The notes beneath the pieces were generated by a model that was not told the DNA's origin, did no database searches, and worked only from the letters and a program-made list of their open reading frames with translations. A stretch of 64,000 nucleotides of DNA from Caldicellulosiruptor morganii (GTDB lineage Bacteria; Bacillota; Thermoanaerobacteria; Caldicellulosiruptorales; Caldicellulosiruptoraceae): positions 349,001 to 413,000 of the forward strand of contig NZ_CP113865.1 in assembly GCF_026810225.1 (NCBI RefSeq), written 5' to 3'. Shown here piece by piece: positions 36,675-45,323 of the stretch; the first letter of the stretch is position 1; each line of letters opens with the position of its first letter. The position numbers and the translations under genes were made by a program.

Positions 36675-36796
36675 GTTATTGAAATACACAGGAATTTGAA
36701 ACATGTTAAGTGCCCTCGCTGTAATACTTTAATGATTTTAATGTAGTTAAGGATTATATACATTGGGTGAAAGATTCTACTGGGAAGGTAGCCTAA
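36675..36796 (+). pseudogene. Possible remnant of an ISL3-type transposase N-terminus
   Basis: In two frames joined by a shift the sequence reads EIHRNLKHVKCPRCNT and then VVKDYIHWVKDSTGKV. This resembles the zinc-ribbon start of the ISL3 transposase at 46.5-47.7 kb (HKCPKCGN... VHDYHTQKVKDVPIMGK). No functional product is possible. Similarity was judged by eye and is weak. Confidence 0.35.
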
Positions 36797-36800
36797 ACTG

Positions 36801-36850
36801 AGCTATTAATAGAATCCTCGCATCTTAAAAGGCGGGGGAGAATGTCAAGG
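36801..36850 (+). repeat. Right-end hairpin like that of solo TnpB elements
   Basis: AGAATCCTCGC...GGCGGGGGAGAATGTCAA with CCTCGC pairing to GCGGGG. The form matches the right ends of some IS605-group TnpB elements in Firmicutes, different from elements A-C here. No tnpB remains beside it, so it is probably a scar. The rest of 36589-37079 shows no gene; a weak AACCGG...CCGGTT pairing lies at 36989-37024. Confidence 0.4.
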
Positions 36851-37079
36851 TTAACCTAAAAAATTTTTCTCTATAGGGTAATATAAAGATGAAAAATTAG
36901 GGTATAAAGCTATTAAGAGAAAACTATATCAGTAAGTAGTCATAGCCAATTTATGGGATTGTGATGAATAGCTATTTATTCTTTCTTTAACCGGGTGAGA
37001 AGGGCAAACTTGACAACACCGGTTTTGAGTAATATACTGAAATGTAGGAAGTTTGAGAAAAAAAGGAGGGGAAAGTGAT

Positions 37080-38204
37080 ATGCTTGGGTTTTACAACAAA
37101 AGCTTAAAAATGAGAATTGCTGTTTTGTTTGGGCTTATTGTTTTAATTGGCTGCCTTATTTTATTTTTTATAAGCAAGAATCAAGCTGGCAAAGCATTAG
37201 AGGCAGAAGCAAAGGAGGCAATGCTGAAAGTTGCAAAACAGCTTGCTGAGACACAAAACAGTAGAATACAAGCCAGATTTTATATTATTGAATTGATAGC
37301 TAACAGAAATATAATAAGAGGAATTTGGGGCGACCGGGAGGCAACATTGGAAGAAAAAATAAACGTCATTAAAAGCGAGGCAAAAAGAGGCAAAAGCCTG
37401 GGATTTAAACAATTTGGCATCGCAGATAAACAAGGTAATGCTTTTTTATCAGATGGAAGCAAAGCAAATATTTCGGACAGGGAATATTTTAAAAAAGCTC
37501 TATTGGGCAAAACGGTGGTTTCAAGCAGCATCATCAACAAAGTAGATAACTCAGTAGTATTTGTCTATGCAACACCAATTCGACATTATAAAACAAATGA
37601 AATAATAGGTGTGCTGTTTGGAGTAATTGATGGAACTAAGTTCAGCGATCTTGTAGGAAGCGTAACTTACGCCAAAACCGGTTATGCCTTTGCAGTAGAC
37701 GCTACAGGAAAAACTATTGCGCATAAAGAAATAGAGCGAGTATTAAAACAAGAAAATATTATAGATTTAGCAAAACAAGACCAATCTTTAGTTCCTTTGG
37801 CTAATATTGTTTCTAAAATGACTAAAGGCGAAGAAGGAATTGGCGAATATACCTTTAAAGGTGTAAGAAACATCATTGCTTATTCACCTATAGGTTCTAC
37901 TGGCTGGTCTATTGCAGTTGTAGCCCCTGCTTCTGAAATATTGGCAAGAGCATCGGGGCTTAGAAAATTCATGCTGATCACATCAATTATAATAATCATT
38001 ATTGCAGTACTTTTAATACTTTTATTTGCAAGAAGTATTACAGCGCCGCTGATACTTGCTGTAAATCATTTGGGGGTAATTGCAAACGGTGATTTTACAA
38101 TGCCTGTTCCAGAGATTTACCTTAAGCGTAAAGATGAGATAGGACTGCTGGCAAAGGCGATAGATAAGCTGCAGGCAGATATAAAACCGCTACTTGCAAT
38201 TTGA
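37080..38204 (+). pseudogene. Methyl-accepting chemotaxis protein, sensor and HAMP part (frameshifted)
   Basis: Encodes the N-terminal half of a chemoreceptor: transmembrane helix (RIAVLFGLIVLIGCLILFFI), extracellular Cache-type sensor of about 250 residues (FGIADKQGNAFLSDGSK, VFVYATPIRHYKTNEIIGVLFG, IAYSPIGSTGWSIAVVAP), second helix (FMLITSIIIIIIAVLLILLF) and a HAMP domain ending at [12 protein letters not shown]. The frame then stops at TGA 38202-38204. ATG 37080 has AAGGAGGGG upstream. The missing signalling part continues in another frame; one extra base near 38198 would restore a single receptor of about 680 residues. Confidence 0.85.
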
Positions 38205-39115
38205 AAGATGGAGTAGGGATACTTTCTACCAATTCAGAAAGTTTAACTTCGGTATCAGAAGAGATTGCAGCTTCATCAAGTGAAGTTGCAAAAGCTATAC
38301 AGCAAGTTGCCCAGGGAGCAAGCGAGCAGGTAAATTCTGTTCAGAAAGTGGTAGAGTTGTTTGATTTGATGGCACAGAATTTGGAAAGAGTATATACAAT
38401 GTTCAATAGTATAAAGGAAAACAGTCAGAATGCATCCAGGTTGGCCGAAAAAGGTAAGAAAGAGATGGATTTACTTATAACATTTATTAGGAGTGTCAGA
38501 GATATATTCAACACTTTGGTTGAAAAGATTAAAAACTTGTCAGGCTCAATTGCTCAGGTTGACGAAATCATAAATGTTATGAATGGAATTGCAGACCAGA
38601 CAAATCTTTTAGCACTCAACGCAGCGATAGAGGCAGCGAGGGCTGGTAGTGCAGGACGAGGATTTGCAGTTGTGGCAGAGGAAGTGAGAAAACTTGCAAA
38701 CGAATCAAGAGCATCTTCAGATAAAATTAAAGCAATTTTAACCAGTGTTATAGCTGATACAAATGAAGTTGTTCAGGCATCTAATGAAGTTACTGTGAAT
38801 ATAACAGCTCAATTAGAAAATGTTGAAAAGACTGTTGCTGCATTTGATGCTATAATAGAGGCCATTTCATCCGCTGTACCTCAGATAGAAGAAACATACA
38901 AGCAAGTTGAAGGTGTAATGAAGCAAAAGGATACAGCTATAGGGCATTTAGAGAGTGTAAGTACAGTAGCAGAGGAGAATTCAGCAGCTTCAGAAGAGGT
39001 ATCAGCATCGGTTGAAGAGCTGGCAGCTACAACTGAAGAAATTGCAACATCAGCACAGCAGATAATGGAAGTTGCAAAGAATTTAAAAACACAAGTAGAG
39101 AAATTTAAGATTTAA
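38201..39115 (+). pseudogene. Methyl-accepting chemotaxis protein, signalling part (frameshifted)
   Basis: About 304 residues: the cytoplasmic coiled coil of a chemoreceptor with the conserved hairpin tip [20 protein letters not shown] and [15 protein letters not shown] that binds CheA and CheW, plus flanking methylation helices. It has no membrane anchor or sensor of its own. TTG 38201 overlaps the stop of the sensor half by four bases (TTGA) and could be a restart site, but there is no ribosome site before it. Most likely one gene broken by a one-base deletion in a short A/T run, or a sequencing error. Confidence 0.85.
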
Positions 39116-39196
39116 GATGAAGCAATAGTTTCAAACGTTGCGATCATAATTATTTAGGTATTTAAAAGAGCGTACAGATGTGTTTAATATTATTCT

Positions 39197-39272
39197 TAGC
39201 AACCATAGTGAAAACCTCCTGTATGTTTGGTTTAGTTACGTATATCATACATGATTTTCACTATGGTTGCTA
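39197..39272. repeat. 18-bp perfect inverted repeat with 40-base loop
   Basis: TAGCAACCATAGTGAAAA at 39197-39214 is repeated as its exact complement at 39255-39272, with a further GTATG/CATAC pair inside (39221-39225, 39246-39250), followed by TATTTTTTA. It could be the terminator of the chemoreceptor gene, but the arms are longer than usual and resemble a small palindromic mobile unit. No gene is seen in 39116-39343. Confidence 0.6.
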
Positions 39273-39343
39273 TATTTTTTACCTGTTGCATTTAACAGGC
39301 TTTTTCAAAATTAAATTCAAAGACATGGTCAAGTCCAAATTTT

Positions 39344-40828
39344 TGTGTAAAATCCCTCTGGTTAGAATATGGATCGTCTTTATCAGCACCGTTCAATTCA
39401 TTGTACTGCCTACGACCATTGGTGTGAAGGATATGCTACGCCGGGCTTTCGCCTGTTCTTGACACCAATGGTCTTAAGCAGTTATTAAAAACTAACGATG
39501 GTGATAAAGGTTATTTTATTGAAATAACCTTATCCTCCACTCTTTCCATAATTCTTTTTTGCCACTCGAAATACTCAGTCAATATTCTTAATACTTCCTC
39601 CCTGAAGCCCATTTCTCATCCTGTTCCATTAACAAAGCTCCTATTAAACGAATACCAGACTCTCGGTTTGGAAATATTCTTATAACTCTTTCACGACGAC
39701 GAATTTCTTCATTTAACCGTTCTGACATATTAGTAGTACGAAGTTTCCTTCGATAAGGCTCAGGAAGTTCTAAAACTGCTATTGCGTCTTCAAACCCTTC
39801 TTCTAAAATCTCCATTGCTTTTGGAGCTTTATCTCTATATTCATCTAATACTTGATTTAATAGCATTCTTGCTGCTGAGGGATCTGGTGCTTCAAATATG
39901 GCTCTTAGTTTGGCATGTAATTCTCTTTGTAAAGCCTTTGGAGACTTATCAAGGATATTTCTCATAAAATGTGTTTGGCACCTTTGCCACGTAGCTCCCT
40001 GGAAGTGCCGACAAATAGCTTGTACAAGGCTACTTATGATGGTCCGAAACTACTAAATCAACTCCAATAAAGCCCTCTTTGCTTCAGCCATGAAAAGAAT
40101 TCACTTAAAGCTTTCTTCTGATTCACTGTCTCCTATCATAAGACCTAATACTTCTCTATAGCCATCTTCATTTATGCCTACAGCAATTAATACGCTGCGT
40201 TGACGAACACGTCCCTCTTCTCTTACTTTTATCACTATTGCATCAACTATAACAAAGGGAAAGCTTTTTTCTTTTAAAGGTCTTGAATTCCACGCTGTAA
40301 TAATAGGATCGAGATTTTTGCAAAGCTCGGAAATTGTAGATTTTGAAAATTCAGTTCCACAAAGTTCATAAGTGATTTCTTCGATTTTCCGGGTAGATAC
40401 TCCATTAACCACCATCTCCATTAGTGCTAACAAAAGAGCCTGCTCACTTCTCTGGTAACCAGCAAAAAGATCAGTGCTAAATTTACCATTACGAAGTCGT
40501 GGAACTCTCAAAGTAAGAGTCCCTACCCTGGTAACTAAACTTCTTGAATAATAACCATTACGATAATCCTGTCTTTCTTCTGTCCTTTCATAAGGTTCAG
40601 CTTTAACTTGTTCAGTAGCTTGAGCTGCTAAAATTTGATTAAGTACAGATTCTAATAATTTAGCTAACTTTTCATCTTTTGTTCCTTTTACAAAAAGGTA
40701 ATGCAAAATTTCAGAGTCTATGGTAATATTGTATTGAGCCATTTCCTATCCCTCCAGTTAGATTTTTGTTCTGTTTCTATTTCTATTCTAACCAGAGGGT
40801 GGGAAATGGCTCAACCCCTTTTTACACA
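39344..40828 (-). mobile_element. Decayed IS256 (Mutator)-family element
   Basis: Both ends begin with TGTGTAAAA reading inward, and both share CCCTCTGGTTAGAATA a little further in. The 40.8-kb end has about 20 extra bases (AGGGGTTGAGCCATTTCCC) between these blocks that the 39.3-kb end lacks. The transposase inside is broken in several places. Two hairpins lie between the transposase and the 39.3-kb end: GACCATTGGTGT (39414-39425) with its complement at 39462-39473, and AAGGTTATTT (39507-39516) with its complement at 39522-39531. No clear 8-bp target duplication was found. Confidence 0.75.
39588..40742 (-). pseudogene. IS256-family (Mutator) transposase, multiply frameshifted
   Basis: The first part (40742 down to 40101) is an intact N-terminal two thirds: DNA-binding region, then FVIVDAIVIKVREEGRVRQR carrying the first catalytic Asp. 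Between 40101 and 39966 the coding path continues only by changing frame at least three times: pieces reading EFFSWLKQRGL, GVDLVVSDHHK (second Asp) and LVQAICRHFQGATWQRCQTH lie in different frames. The end (39965 to 39588) is intact again with RTTNMSERLNEEIRRRERV containing the final Glu. All catalytic residues can be traced but no active enzyme is encoded. Start ATG 40742 with GGAGGG upstream. Confidence 0.88.
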
Positions 40829-40829
40829 A

Positions 40830-41015
40830 TTATATAGACTTAACTCTAAAAACATCTTCATAAATTAAATAAATCCATTTTATTTTCGTTTTCAATATTA
40901 TATCTTGAGATTTTCCAAAAGCAGCATTAAGTCCACCAATAACTATACCTGTTAATATAAACACTATAACAATGATTTTAAGTAATAATACTTTTCTATT
41001 GGAGTTATTCTTCAT
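40830..41015 (-). CDS. Small membrane-anchored protein, possibly truncated
   Basis: 61 residues from ATG 41015, which overlaps the end of the marR gene and has GAAGGA before it. One transmembrane helix (VLLLKIIVIVFILTGIVIGG) and a short tail. The stop lies one base from the border of the IS256 element, so the present gene may be the N-terminus of a longer membrane protein, for example an efflux component as often follows marR, cut by that insertion. No family recognised. Confidence 0.55.
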   Translation of the reverse strand: MKNNSNRKVLLLKIIVIVFILTGIVIGGLNAAFGKSQDIILKTKIKWIYLIYEDVFRVKSI

Positions 41016-41454
41016 TTTTTCCTTCAACCTTCTTCCTTACATTTTTTAATATGCTGGCAAGTACTTCATCTGCTAAATTAAGCATAGATTCATCAACTCC
41101 TTCTAATACTAAGTCGCTCCATTCTTTAAGAATATCGGTAAAAATCAGTTTGAATTTTTTTGCTTTATCAGTTAATAAAAAAATATATGATCTGCTATCC
41201 GCAGAATTTTTCTGGCGTAAAACATAATCTTTTTTTTCTAGAGACTGCATTATTCTTGTCATCACACTTTTATCGTAGTGAAGTTCATTTACTATTTGTT
41301 CTTGAGTTCTACCTTCTTGTCCATATAGAGATAATAATACAAGTCCTTCTGCTGCATTTAATCCATACTTTTTTAAAGAATTTTTTAAAAATAATTTAAA
41401 ATATTTATCAATTATAAGCATATGTCTACCAATAGAAGTATATTTTATTTTCAT
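41005..41454 (-). CDS. MarR-family transcriptional regulator
   Basis: 149 residues with the MarR winged-helix fold: dimerisation helices at both ends, recognition region RTQEQIVNELHYDKSVMTRI and the wing KKDYVLRQKNSADSRSYIFL. MarR proteins repress their own operon until a small phenolic or drug ligand binds. A palindromic site overlapping its promoter (41470-41520) supports self-regulation, and the following small membrane gene would be cotranscribed. ATG 41454 has GGGAGG at the proper distance. Codon use is rich in TTA and ATA like the neighbouring cassette, suggesting acquired DNA. Confidence 0.88.
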   Translation of the reverse strand: MKIKYTSIGRHMLIIDKYFKLFLKNSLKKYGLNAAEGLVLLSLYGQEGRTQEQIVNELHYDKSVMTRIMQSLEKKDYVLRQKNSADSRSYIFLLTDKAKKFKLIFTDILKEWSDLVLEGVDESMLNLADEVLASILKNVRKKVEGKNEE

Positions 41455-41469
41455 AATATCCTCCCAAAA

Positions 41470-41520
41470 ATAGTTACTTTTGCAATTATATTATCATTTA
41501 TTAGTTGTAAAAGCAACTAT
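41470..41520 (-). promoter_or_regulatory. Palindromic MarR operator and promoter
   Basis: ATAGTTaCTTTTgCAA (from 41470) is mirrored by TTGtAAAAGcAACTAT (to 41520), about 15 of 16 positions allowing for two mismatches. A minus-strand TATAAT lies inside. Position between promoter and marR start fits autorepression. Confidence 0.55.
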
Positions 41521-41650
41521 ATATATATCCCGGAGATTTCCGGATTAACCCTCGAAGTTTGGACAAAATCTCTCTAAATCTACGAATATCTTAAAATATC
41601 ATTTTAAATTACATTATCATTAATTGGTTTTGCATATATTAATCGGTTGC

Positions 41651-41751
41651 CCTTTACATTGAGACTCGAAAGGCTATGTTCCATTACCTTGAATGCCACC
41701 ATATAAGGCCAGTCAAAACCAAGGCCACCATGCCTGGTCTCAATGTAAAGG
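41651..41751. repeat. 15-bp inverted repeat, 71-base loop
   Basis: CCTTTACATTGAGAC (41651-41665) and its exact complement (41737-41751). It lies just past the end of the IS3 fragment and may be part of that element's end or of a read-through barrier. The remaining sequence between 41521 and 41777 shows no gene. Confidence 0.5.
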
Positions 41752-41777
41752 TTACGCTTTGCCAACCTTACTATAGA

Positions 41778-42188
41778 CTATAGATATATAGCCATGCTTT
41801 CAATTTCCTTACCTTTATTTAGTTCATAAAATATTTCTGGTGCTTTATATTTTAAGCTGGAGTGAAGCCTTTTTGTATTGTAGCGCTTCATAAACCTTGC
41901 AACTTCAGCATAGGCATGTTCAAAACTACAAAACTCGTGGATTCCTAAGCATTCATCCTCAAAAATTCTGTGAAATGCTTCTATATGGGCATTTTTATTA
42001 GGAGTCCTGCAAGGAATTCTTTCATGGTATATATTTATTTCATTGCAGCTTTCCTCAAAAAGGTTACTTGTAAACTGAGGTCCATTATCAGTTCTTATTA
42101 CTGGTTTTACATCAGCACTATAGAGCTCCCTTTTTAAAAGACAGCGCTTCAAAAGTCTTACAGCATCTGTGCTTTCGCACCTGTAGCA
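41778..42188 (-). pseudogene. IS3-family transposase OrfB, 5'-truncated
   Basis: Only the C-terminal third of an integrase-type (DDE) transposase remains: VIRTDNGPQFTSN with the second catalytic Asp, HIEAFHRIFEDEC with the catalytic Glu, and the IS3-type ending RYNTKRLHSSLKYKAPEIFY. The frame can be followed upstream through CYRCESTDAVRLLKR to about 42188 and then ends at the promoter of the next operon. The first catalytic Asp and OrfA are missing. Confidence 0.85.
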
Positions 42189-42190
42189 AT

Positions 42191-42219
42191 TTGAATTAAG
42201 TGCAATTATGTGTTATAAT
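42191..42219 (+). promoter_or_regulatory. Promoter of the D-Asp/Mur-ligase cassette
   Basis: TTGAAT (42191-42196), 17-base spacer, TATAAT (42214-42219). It starts immediately beyond the truncated IS3 fragment and should drive the four plus-strand genes from 42263 to 46034. Confidence 0.7.
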
Positions 42220-42262
42220 ACTTTTAAAAAAGGTTATATTTTAAATATCAGGGTGAGTAAAA

Positions 42263-42463
42263 ATGGAAGGAGATAAAATTAAAAAATTTGAAGAATTTTT
42301 TACAAATTCCTTTAGGGATGGAAAAGTAGTAAGAGAATTGAGGTTATCTTCTGATGAAGTAGAATACATTAAGAAAAGATATCCAAATGTTACAGTATCT
42401 AAATTGAGTGGGTTTGAAAATAATAAAGATAAAAATTGGTATACAGTTAAATTAGGCTTATAA
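42263..42463 (+). CDS. Small hypothetical protein (66 aa), first gene of cassette
   Basis: 66 residues, charged, no membrane segment, no cysteine; sequence starts MEGDKIKKFEEFFTNSFRDG and ends NWYTVKLGL. AGGGTGAG lies before ATG 42263 and the promoter is 44 bases upstream. I recognise no family. As leader gene of an operon with peptide-bond ligases it could be a regulator, a carrier or a substrate peptide, but nothing in the sequence decides this. Confidence 0.6.
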   Translation: MEGDKIKKFEEFFTNSFRDGKVVRELRLSSDEVEYIKKRYPNVTVSKLSGFENNKDKNWYTVKLGL

Positions 42464-42520
42464 ATTTTTACTTATGAATAATAGAATAATAGAATTACAT
42501 TAGAAAGTAGGTTGTGAGAT

Positions 42521-43714
42521 ATGGAACATAGGAATAAAGCAGTTGTACTTGGAGCAAATTATTATATTGGACTTAGTGTTATTAGATGCCTTGGGAGTGA
42601 AGGTGTTAAAGTAGCAGCAGTTGATTATTCTAAAAAAGGTACATATGGATTTTATTCTAAATATTGTTCAGAGATTTTAGTAGGTCCACACTATAAGGAA
42701 AAACCAGAGGAGTTCTTGCAGTTTTTAATAGACTATGCAAAAAAGCAAGAACATCCTCCTGTACTATTCCCTTGTGCAGACCCATATGTAGAGTTTGTTG
42801 ATAAACATTTAGATGTTTTAAGACAATACTATTTAATCCACAATATTGAGCAGGGTTTATATACTAAATTAATGAACAAAGGGACTTTAAGGGATTTAGC
42901 GATAGAACATGGAGTTAGAGTTCCAGAAACAATAAGTGTTGATGAAGAAAACTTTGTTGAAAAAGTTGAAGAACAAATTAAGTATCCCTGTTTAGTAAAG
43001 CCTGTGGATTCACATACCTTCGTTTCGATATTTAGAAGAAAGCTTTTTAAGGTTTATAACAGAGAAGAGCTACTCTCCTGTGTTCAAAAAGCGAAAGAGG
43101 CAAATACTGAAGTTATAATTCAAAGAATTATAAAGGGTTTTGATGACTGTATGTATACCTTTGATGCTTATTTAAACAAAGATTCAAAGGTAACACACTG
43201 GGTTACGTGCCAAAAGATGCGTCAATATCCAATAAACTATGGTGCTTCAGTGTATACAAAACAAAAATATGTGCCAGAGCTTTATGATATAGGAGCAAAG
43301 TTTTTAGAAGGAGTAAAGTTTAAGGGATTTGCTGAAATAGAATTTAAAAAGGATGAAGAAACAGGTAATTTCTACTTAATTGAAGTTAATGTTCGAACAA
43401 CAAACTTAAATAATTTATTATACAAAGTTGGAATTAACATGCCCTACATTGCGTATAGGGATTTAACAGGCAATCCACTTCCAAATGATGCGGTTACCTG
43501 GGATACAAATAGGGCATTTTGGTATGCATATGAAGATATTTTGGCAATAAAAGAATATATACGAACAAAACAATTAACGCTATCTCAAGTTATTGCCTCC
43601 TTTTTTAGACCAAAGGCCTATGCTATTTGGGATGTTAAAGACCCAAAACCATTCTTTGTATTTTTAAATTCAAAAATATCAAGGGTTTTTGAAAAGATAT
43701 CTAAAAAAGGTTAA
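42521..43714 (+). CDS. ATP-grasp ligase, D-aspartate ligase-like
   Basis: 397 residues with ATP-grasp architecture: N-terminal pre-ATP domain (AVVLGANYYIGLSVIRCLGS), central lid with YPCLVKPVDSHTFVSIF, and a metal site near GFAEIEFKKDEETGNFYLIEVNVRTTN (split: EIEF and LIEVNVR). The closest family by memory is the D-aspartate ligase (Aslfm) of enterococci and lactococci, which adds D-Asp to the lysine of peptidoglycan precursors and is encoded beside an aspartate racemase; a racemase-like gene is present two genes downstream. It could equally be a general carboxylate-amine ligase. No membrane or signal region, so cytoplasmic. Leu codons are mostly TTA, unlike the surrounding core genes. Confidence 0.75.
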   Translation: MEHRNKAVVLGANYYIGLSVIRCLGSEGVKVAAVDYSKKGTYGFYSKYCSEILVGPHYKEKPEEFLQFLIDYAKKQEHPPVLFPCADPYVEFVDKHLDVLRQYYLIHNIEQGLYTKLMNKGTLRDLAIEHGVRVPETISVDEENFVEKVEEQIKYPCLVKPVDSHTFVSIFRRKLFKVYNREELLSCVQKAKEANTEVIIQRIIKGFDDCMYTFDAYLNKDSKVTHWVTCQKMRQYPINYGASVYTKQKYVPELYDIGAKFLEGVKFKGFAEIEFKKDEETGNFYLIEVNVRTTNLNNLLYKVGINMPYIAYRDLTGNPLPNDAVTWDTNRAFWYAYEDILAIKEYIRTKQLTLSQVIASFFRPKAYAIWDVKDPKPFFVFLNSKISRVFEKISKKG

Positions 43715-43742
43715 AAATTTTGTTTGTTGAGAGGGGAGCAAG

Positions 43743-45284
43743 ATGGTTAAATTACACGATTTAATAAAATGCCTTGATGAAGTAGAAATAAGAAATGATA
43801 AAAATGTTGATATAAAAGGTATAGCATACAATTCAAAAAACGTTTTACCTGGAGATTTGTTTGTATGTATAAAAGGATATAAAACAGATGGTCATAAATA
43901 TATTTTAGATGCTGTTACAAATGGGGCAGTTGCACTTGTTGTTGAAGAATTCCAAGATGGATGGACTATACCACAAATTAAAGTAAAGAATAGCAGAGAG
44001 GCTCTATCAAGATTAAGTGATAAGTTCTATGGTAGTCCTTCCCAAAAAATTAAGGTGATAGGTGTAACAGCAACTAACGGTAAGACAAGCACAACTTTTA
44101 TGACCAATGCAGTTTTAGAAAATAACGGTTTTAAAACAGGTCTTATAGGAACAGTTGCTGTTAAATATGGAAACACTTTAATACCTGCAAGTTTAACAAC
44201 TCCAGAATCATTAGACCTACATAGATATTTTGATAAAATGTATAAAGAAGGGGTTACCCATGTAACTATGGAGGTGTCCTCTTCAGCACTTGATTTAAAA
44301 CGAGTAAATGATGTTGATTTTGATATTGTTGTTTTCAATAATATAAGTAGAGAACATATAGATCTTCACGGTTCCTTTGAAGAGTACTTTAGAGTAAAAT
44401 CAAGCCTTATAACTAATGCAAAGGAAAATAAATTTGCAATATTAAATTTAGATTGCCCTTATGTTGCTTCTCTTGTGGATAAAACAAAGGCAAAGGTTAT
44501 AACTTACGGGGTTGAAAATCCAAATGGGCATATTTATTGTAAAAACTTAGACCTTTCAACAGGAAGAGCAAAGTTTACAGTTGAAATAAGAAAAGAGTTT
44601 AGAGGAGAAGATATTCTATACACACCAACCTCCTTTGATATAGAACTTAAAACTCCAGGATACCATTCTGTTTACAATGCCATGGTTGCAATAACTGTAG
44701 GATTAATATGTGGTGTTCCAGTTGATGTAATAAAGGATGCCTTATTAAAGTTTGGTGGTGTAGAGAGACGTTTTGAAATAATATATGAAGAAGATTTTAA
44801 AATAATAGATGATCATTTTGCAAACCCAGGAAATATTGATGTAACTTTAGAGACACTACAAAAGATGAAGTATAATAATTTAAAATTAGTTTATGCTATA
44901 AGAGGTAATAGAGGGCCTATAGTTAATAGAGAAAATGCAGAAACAATTGTAAAATGGGCATCTAAGTTAGGTTTAAAGGAAATAATAGCAACGTTAAGTA
45001 GATCTCATACAACAGAGAAGGATAAGGTTCAAGAGGAAGAGGTAAGAGTATTTAAGGAAGTTATGACTAAAGCAGGCATAAATGTTATTTTATACGATGA
45101 ACTATATGATGCAGTAAAACACGCAATAAAAGAAGTAGGGAAAGATGATGTTATACTTCTTGCAGGTTGTCAAGGTATGGACTATGGAGCAAAGGTTGCA
45201 CTTGAAATTATAAGAGAATTAAATCCTAATATAGACACAGCAAAGTTATTTAAACCATTACAAAACAGAGTTGCAGGTGTATAA
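43743..45284 (+). CDS. MurE-like Mur ligase with atypical substrate motif
   Basis: 513 residues, three-domain Mur ligase: N-terminal UDP-binding-type domain (GIAYNSKNVLPGDLFVCIKG), ATPase domain with P-loop GVTATNGKTSTTF, MEVSSSALDLKRV and NISREHIDLHGSFEEYF, and C-terminal domain. Two canonical MurE features are altered: VDYAHTPD is replaced by IDDHFANPGN, and the amino-acid selecting DNPR region is replaced by TLSRSHTTEKDKV. It therefore probably does not add meso-diaminopimelate and is unlikely to be the housekeeping MurE. ATG 43743 has GAGGGGAG upstream; the gene follows the ATP-grasp gene by 28 bases. It likely acts on the same pathway as the D-Asp-ligase-like enzyme. Confidence 0.8.
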   Translation: MVKLHDLIKCLDEVEIRNDKNVDIKGIAYNSKNVLPGDLFVCIKGYKTDGHKYILDAVTNGAVALVVEEFQDGWTIPQIKVKNSREALSRLSDKFYGSPSQKIKVIGVTATNGKTSTTFMTNAVLENNGFKTGLIGTVAVKYGNTLIPASLTTPESLDLHRYFDKMYKEGVTHVTMEVSSSALDLKRVNDVDFDIVVFNNISREHIDLHGSFEEYFRVKSSLITNAKENKFAILNLDCPYVASLVDKTKAKVITYGVENPNGHIYCKNLDLSTGRAKFTVEIRKEFRGEDILYTPTSFDIELKTPGYHSVYNAMVAITVGLICGVPVDVIKDALLKFGGVERRFEIIYEEDFKIIDDHFANPGNIDVTLETLQKMKYNNLKLVYAIRGNRGPIVNRENAETIVKWASKLGLKEIIATLSRSHTTEKDKVQEEEVRVFKEVMTKAGINVILYDELYDAVKHAIKEVGKDDVILLAGCQGMDYGAKVALEIIRELNPNIDTAKLFKPLQNRVAGV

Positions 45285-45323
45285 ACAAAAAATATGCAGT
45301 ATCAAGAAAGAAGGGAAAAAAGG

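Noticed and set aside
36989-37024. Possible c-di-GMP riboswitch before the chemoreceptor (AGGGCAAAC within an AACCGG/CCGGTT stem)
   Set aside because: Only the GGGCAAAC piece resembles a GEMM-I aptamer; the second conserved arm is absent.
39178-39462. 94-aa frame across the long palindrome
   Set aside because: Spans the inverted repeat and the IS256 border and has no start signal.
42521-45284. Cassette as a true cyanophycin synthetase split in two
   Set aside because: The ATP-grasp part looks like D-Asp ligases and the Mur part like MurE rather than the CphA C-terminal domain; kept only as an analogy.
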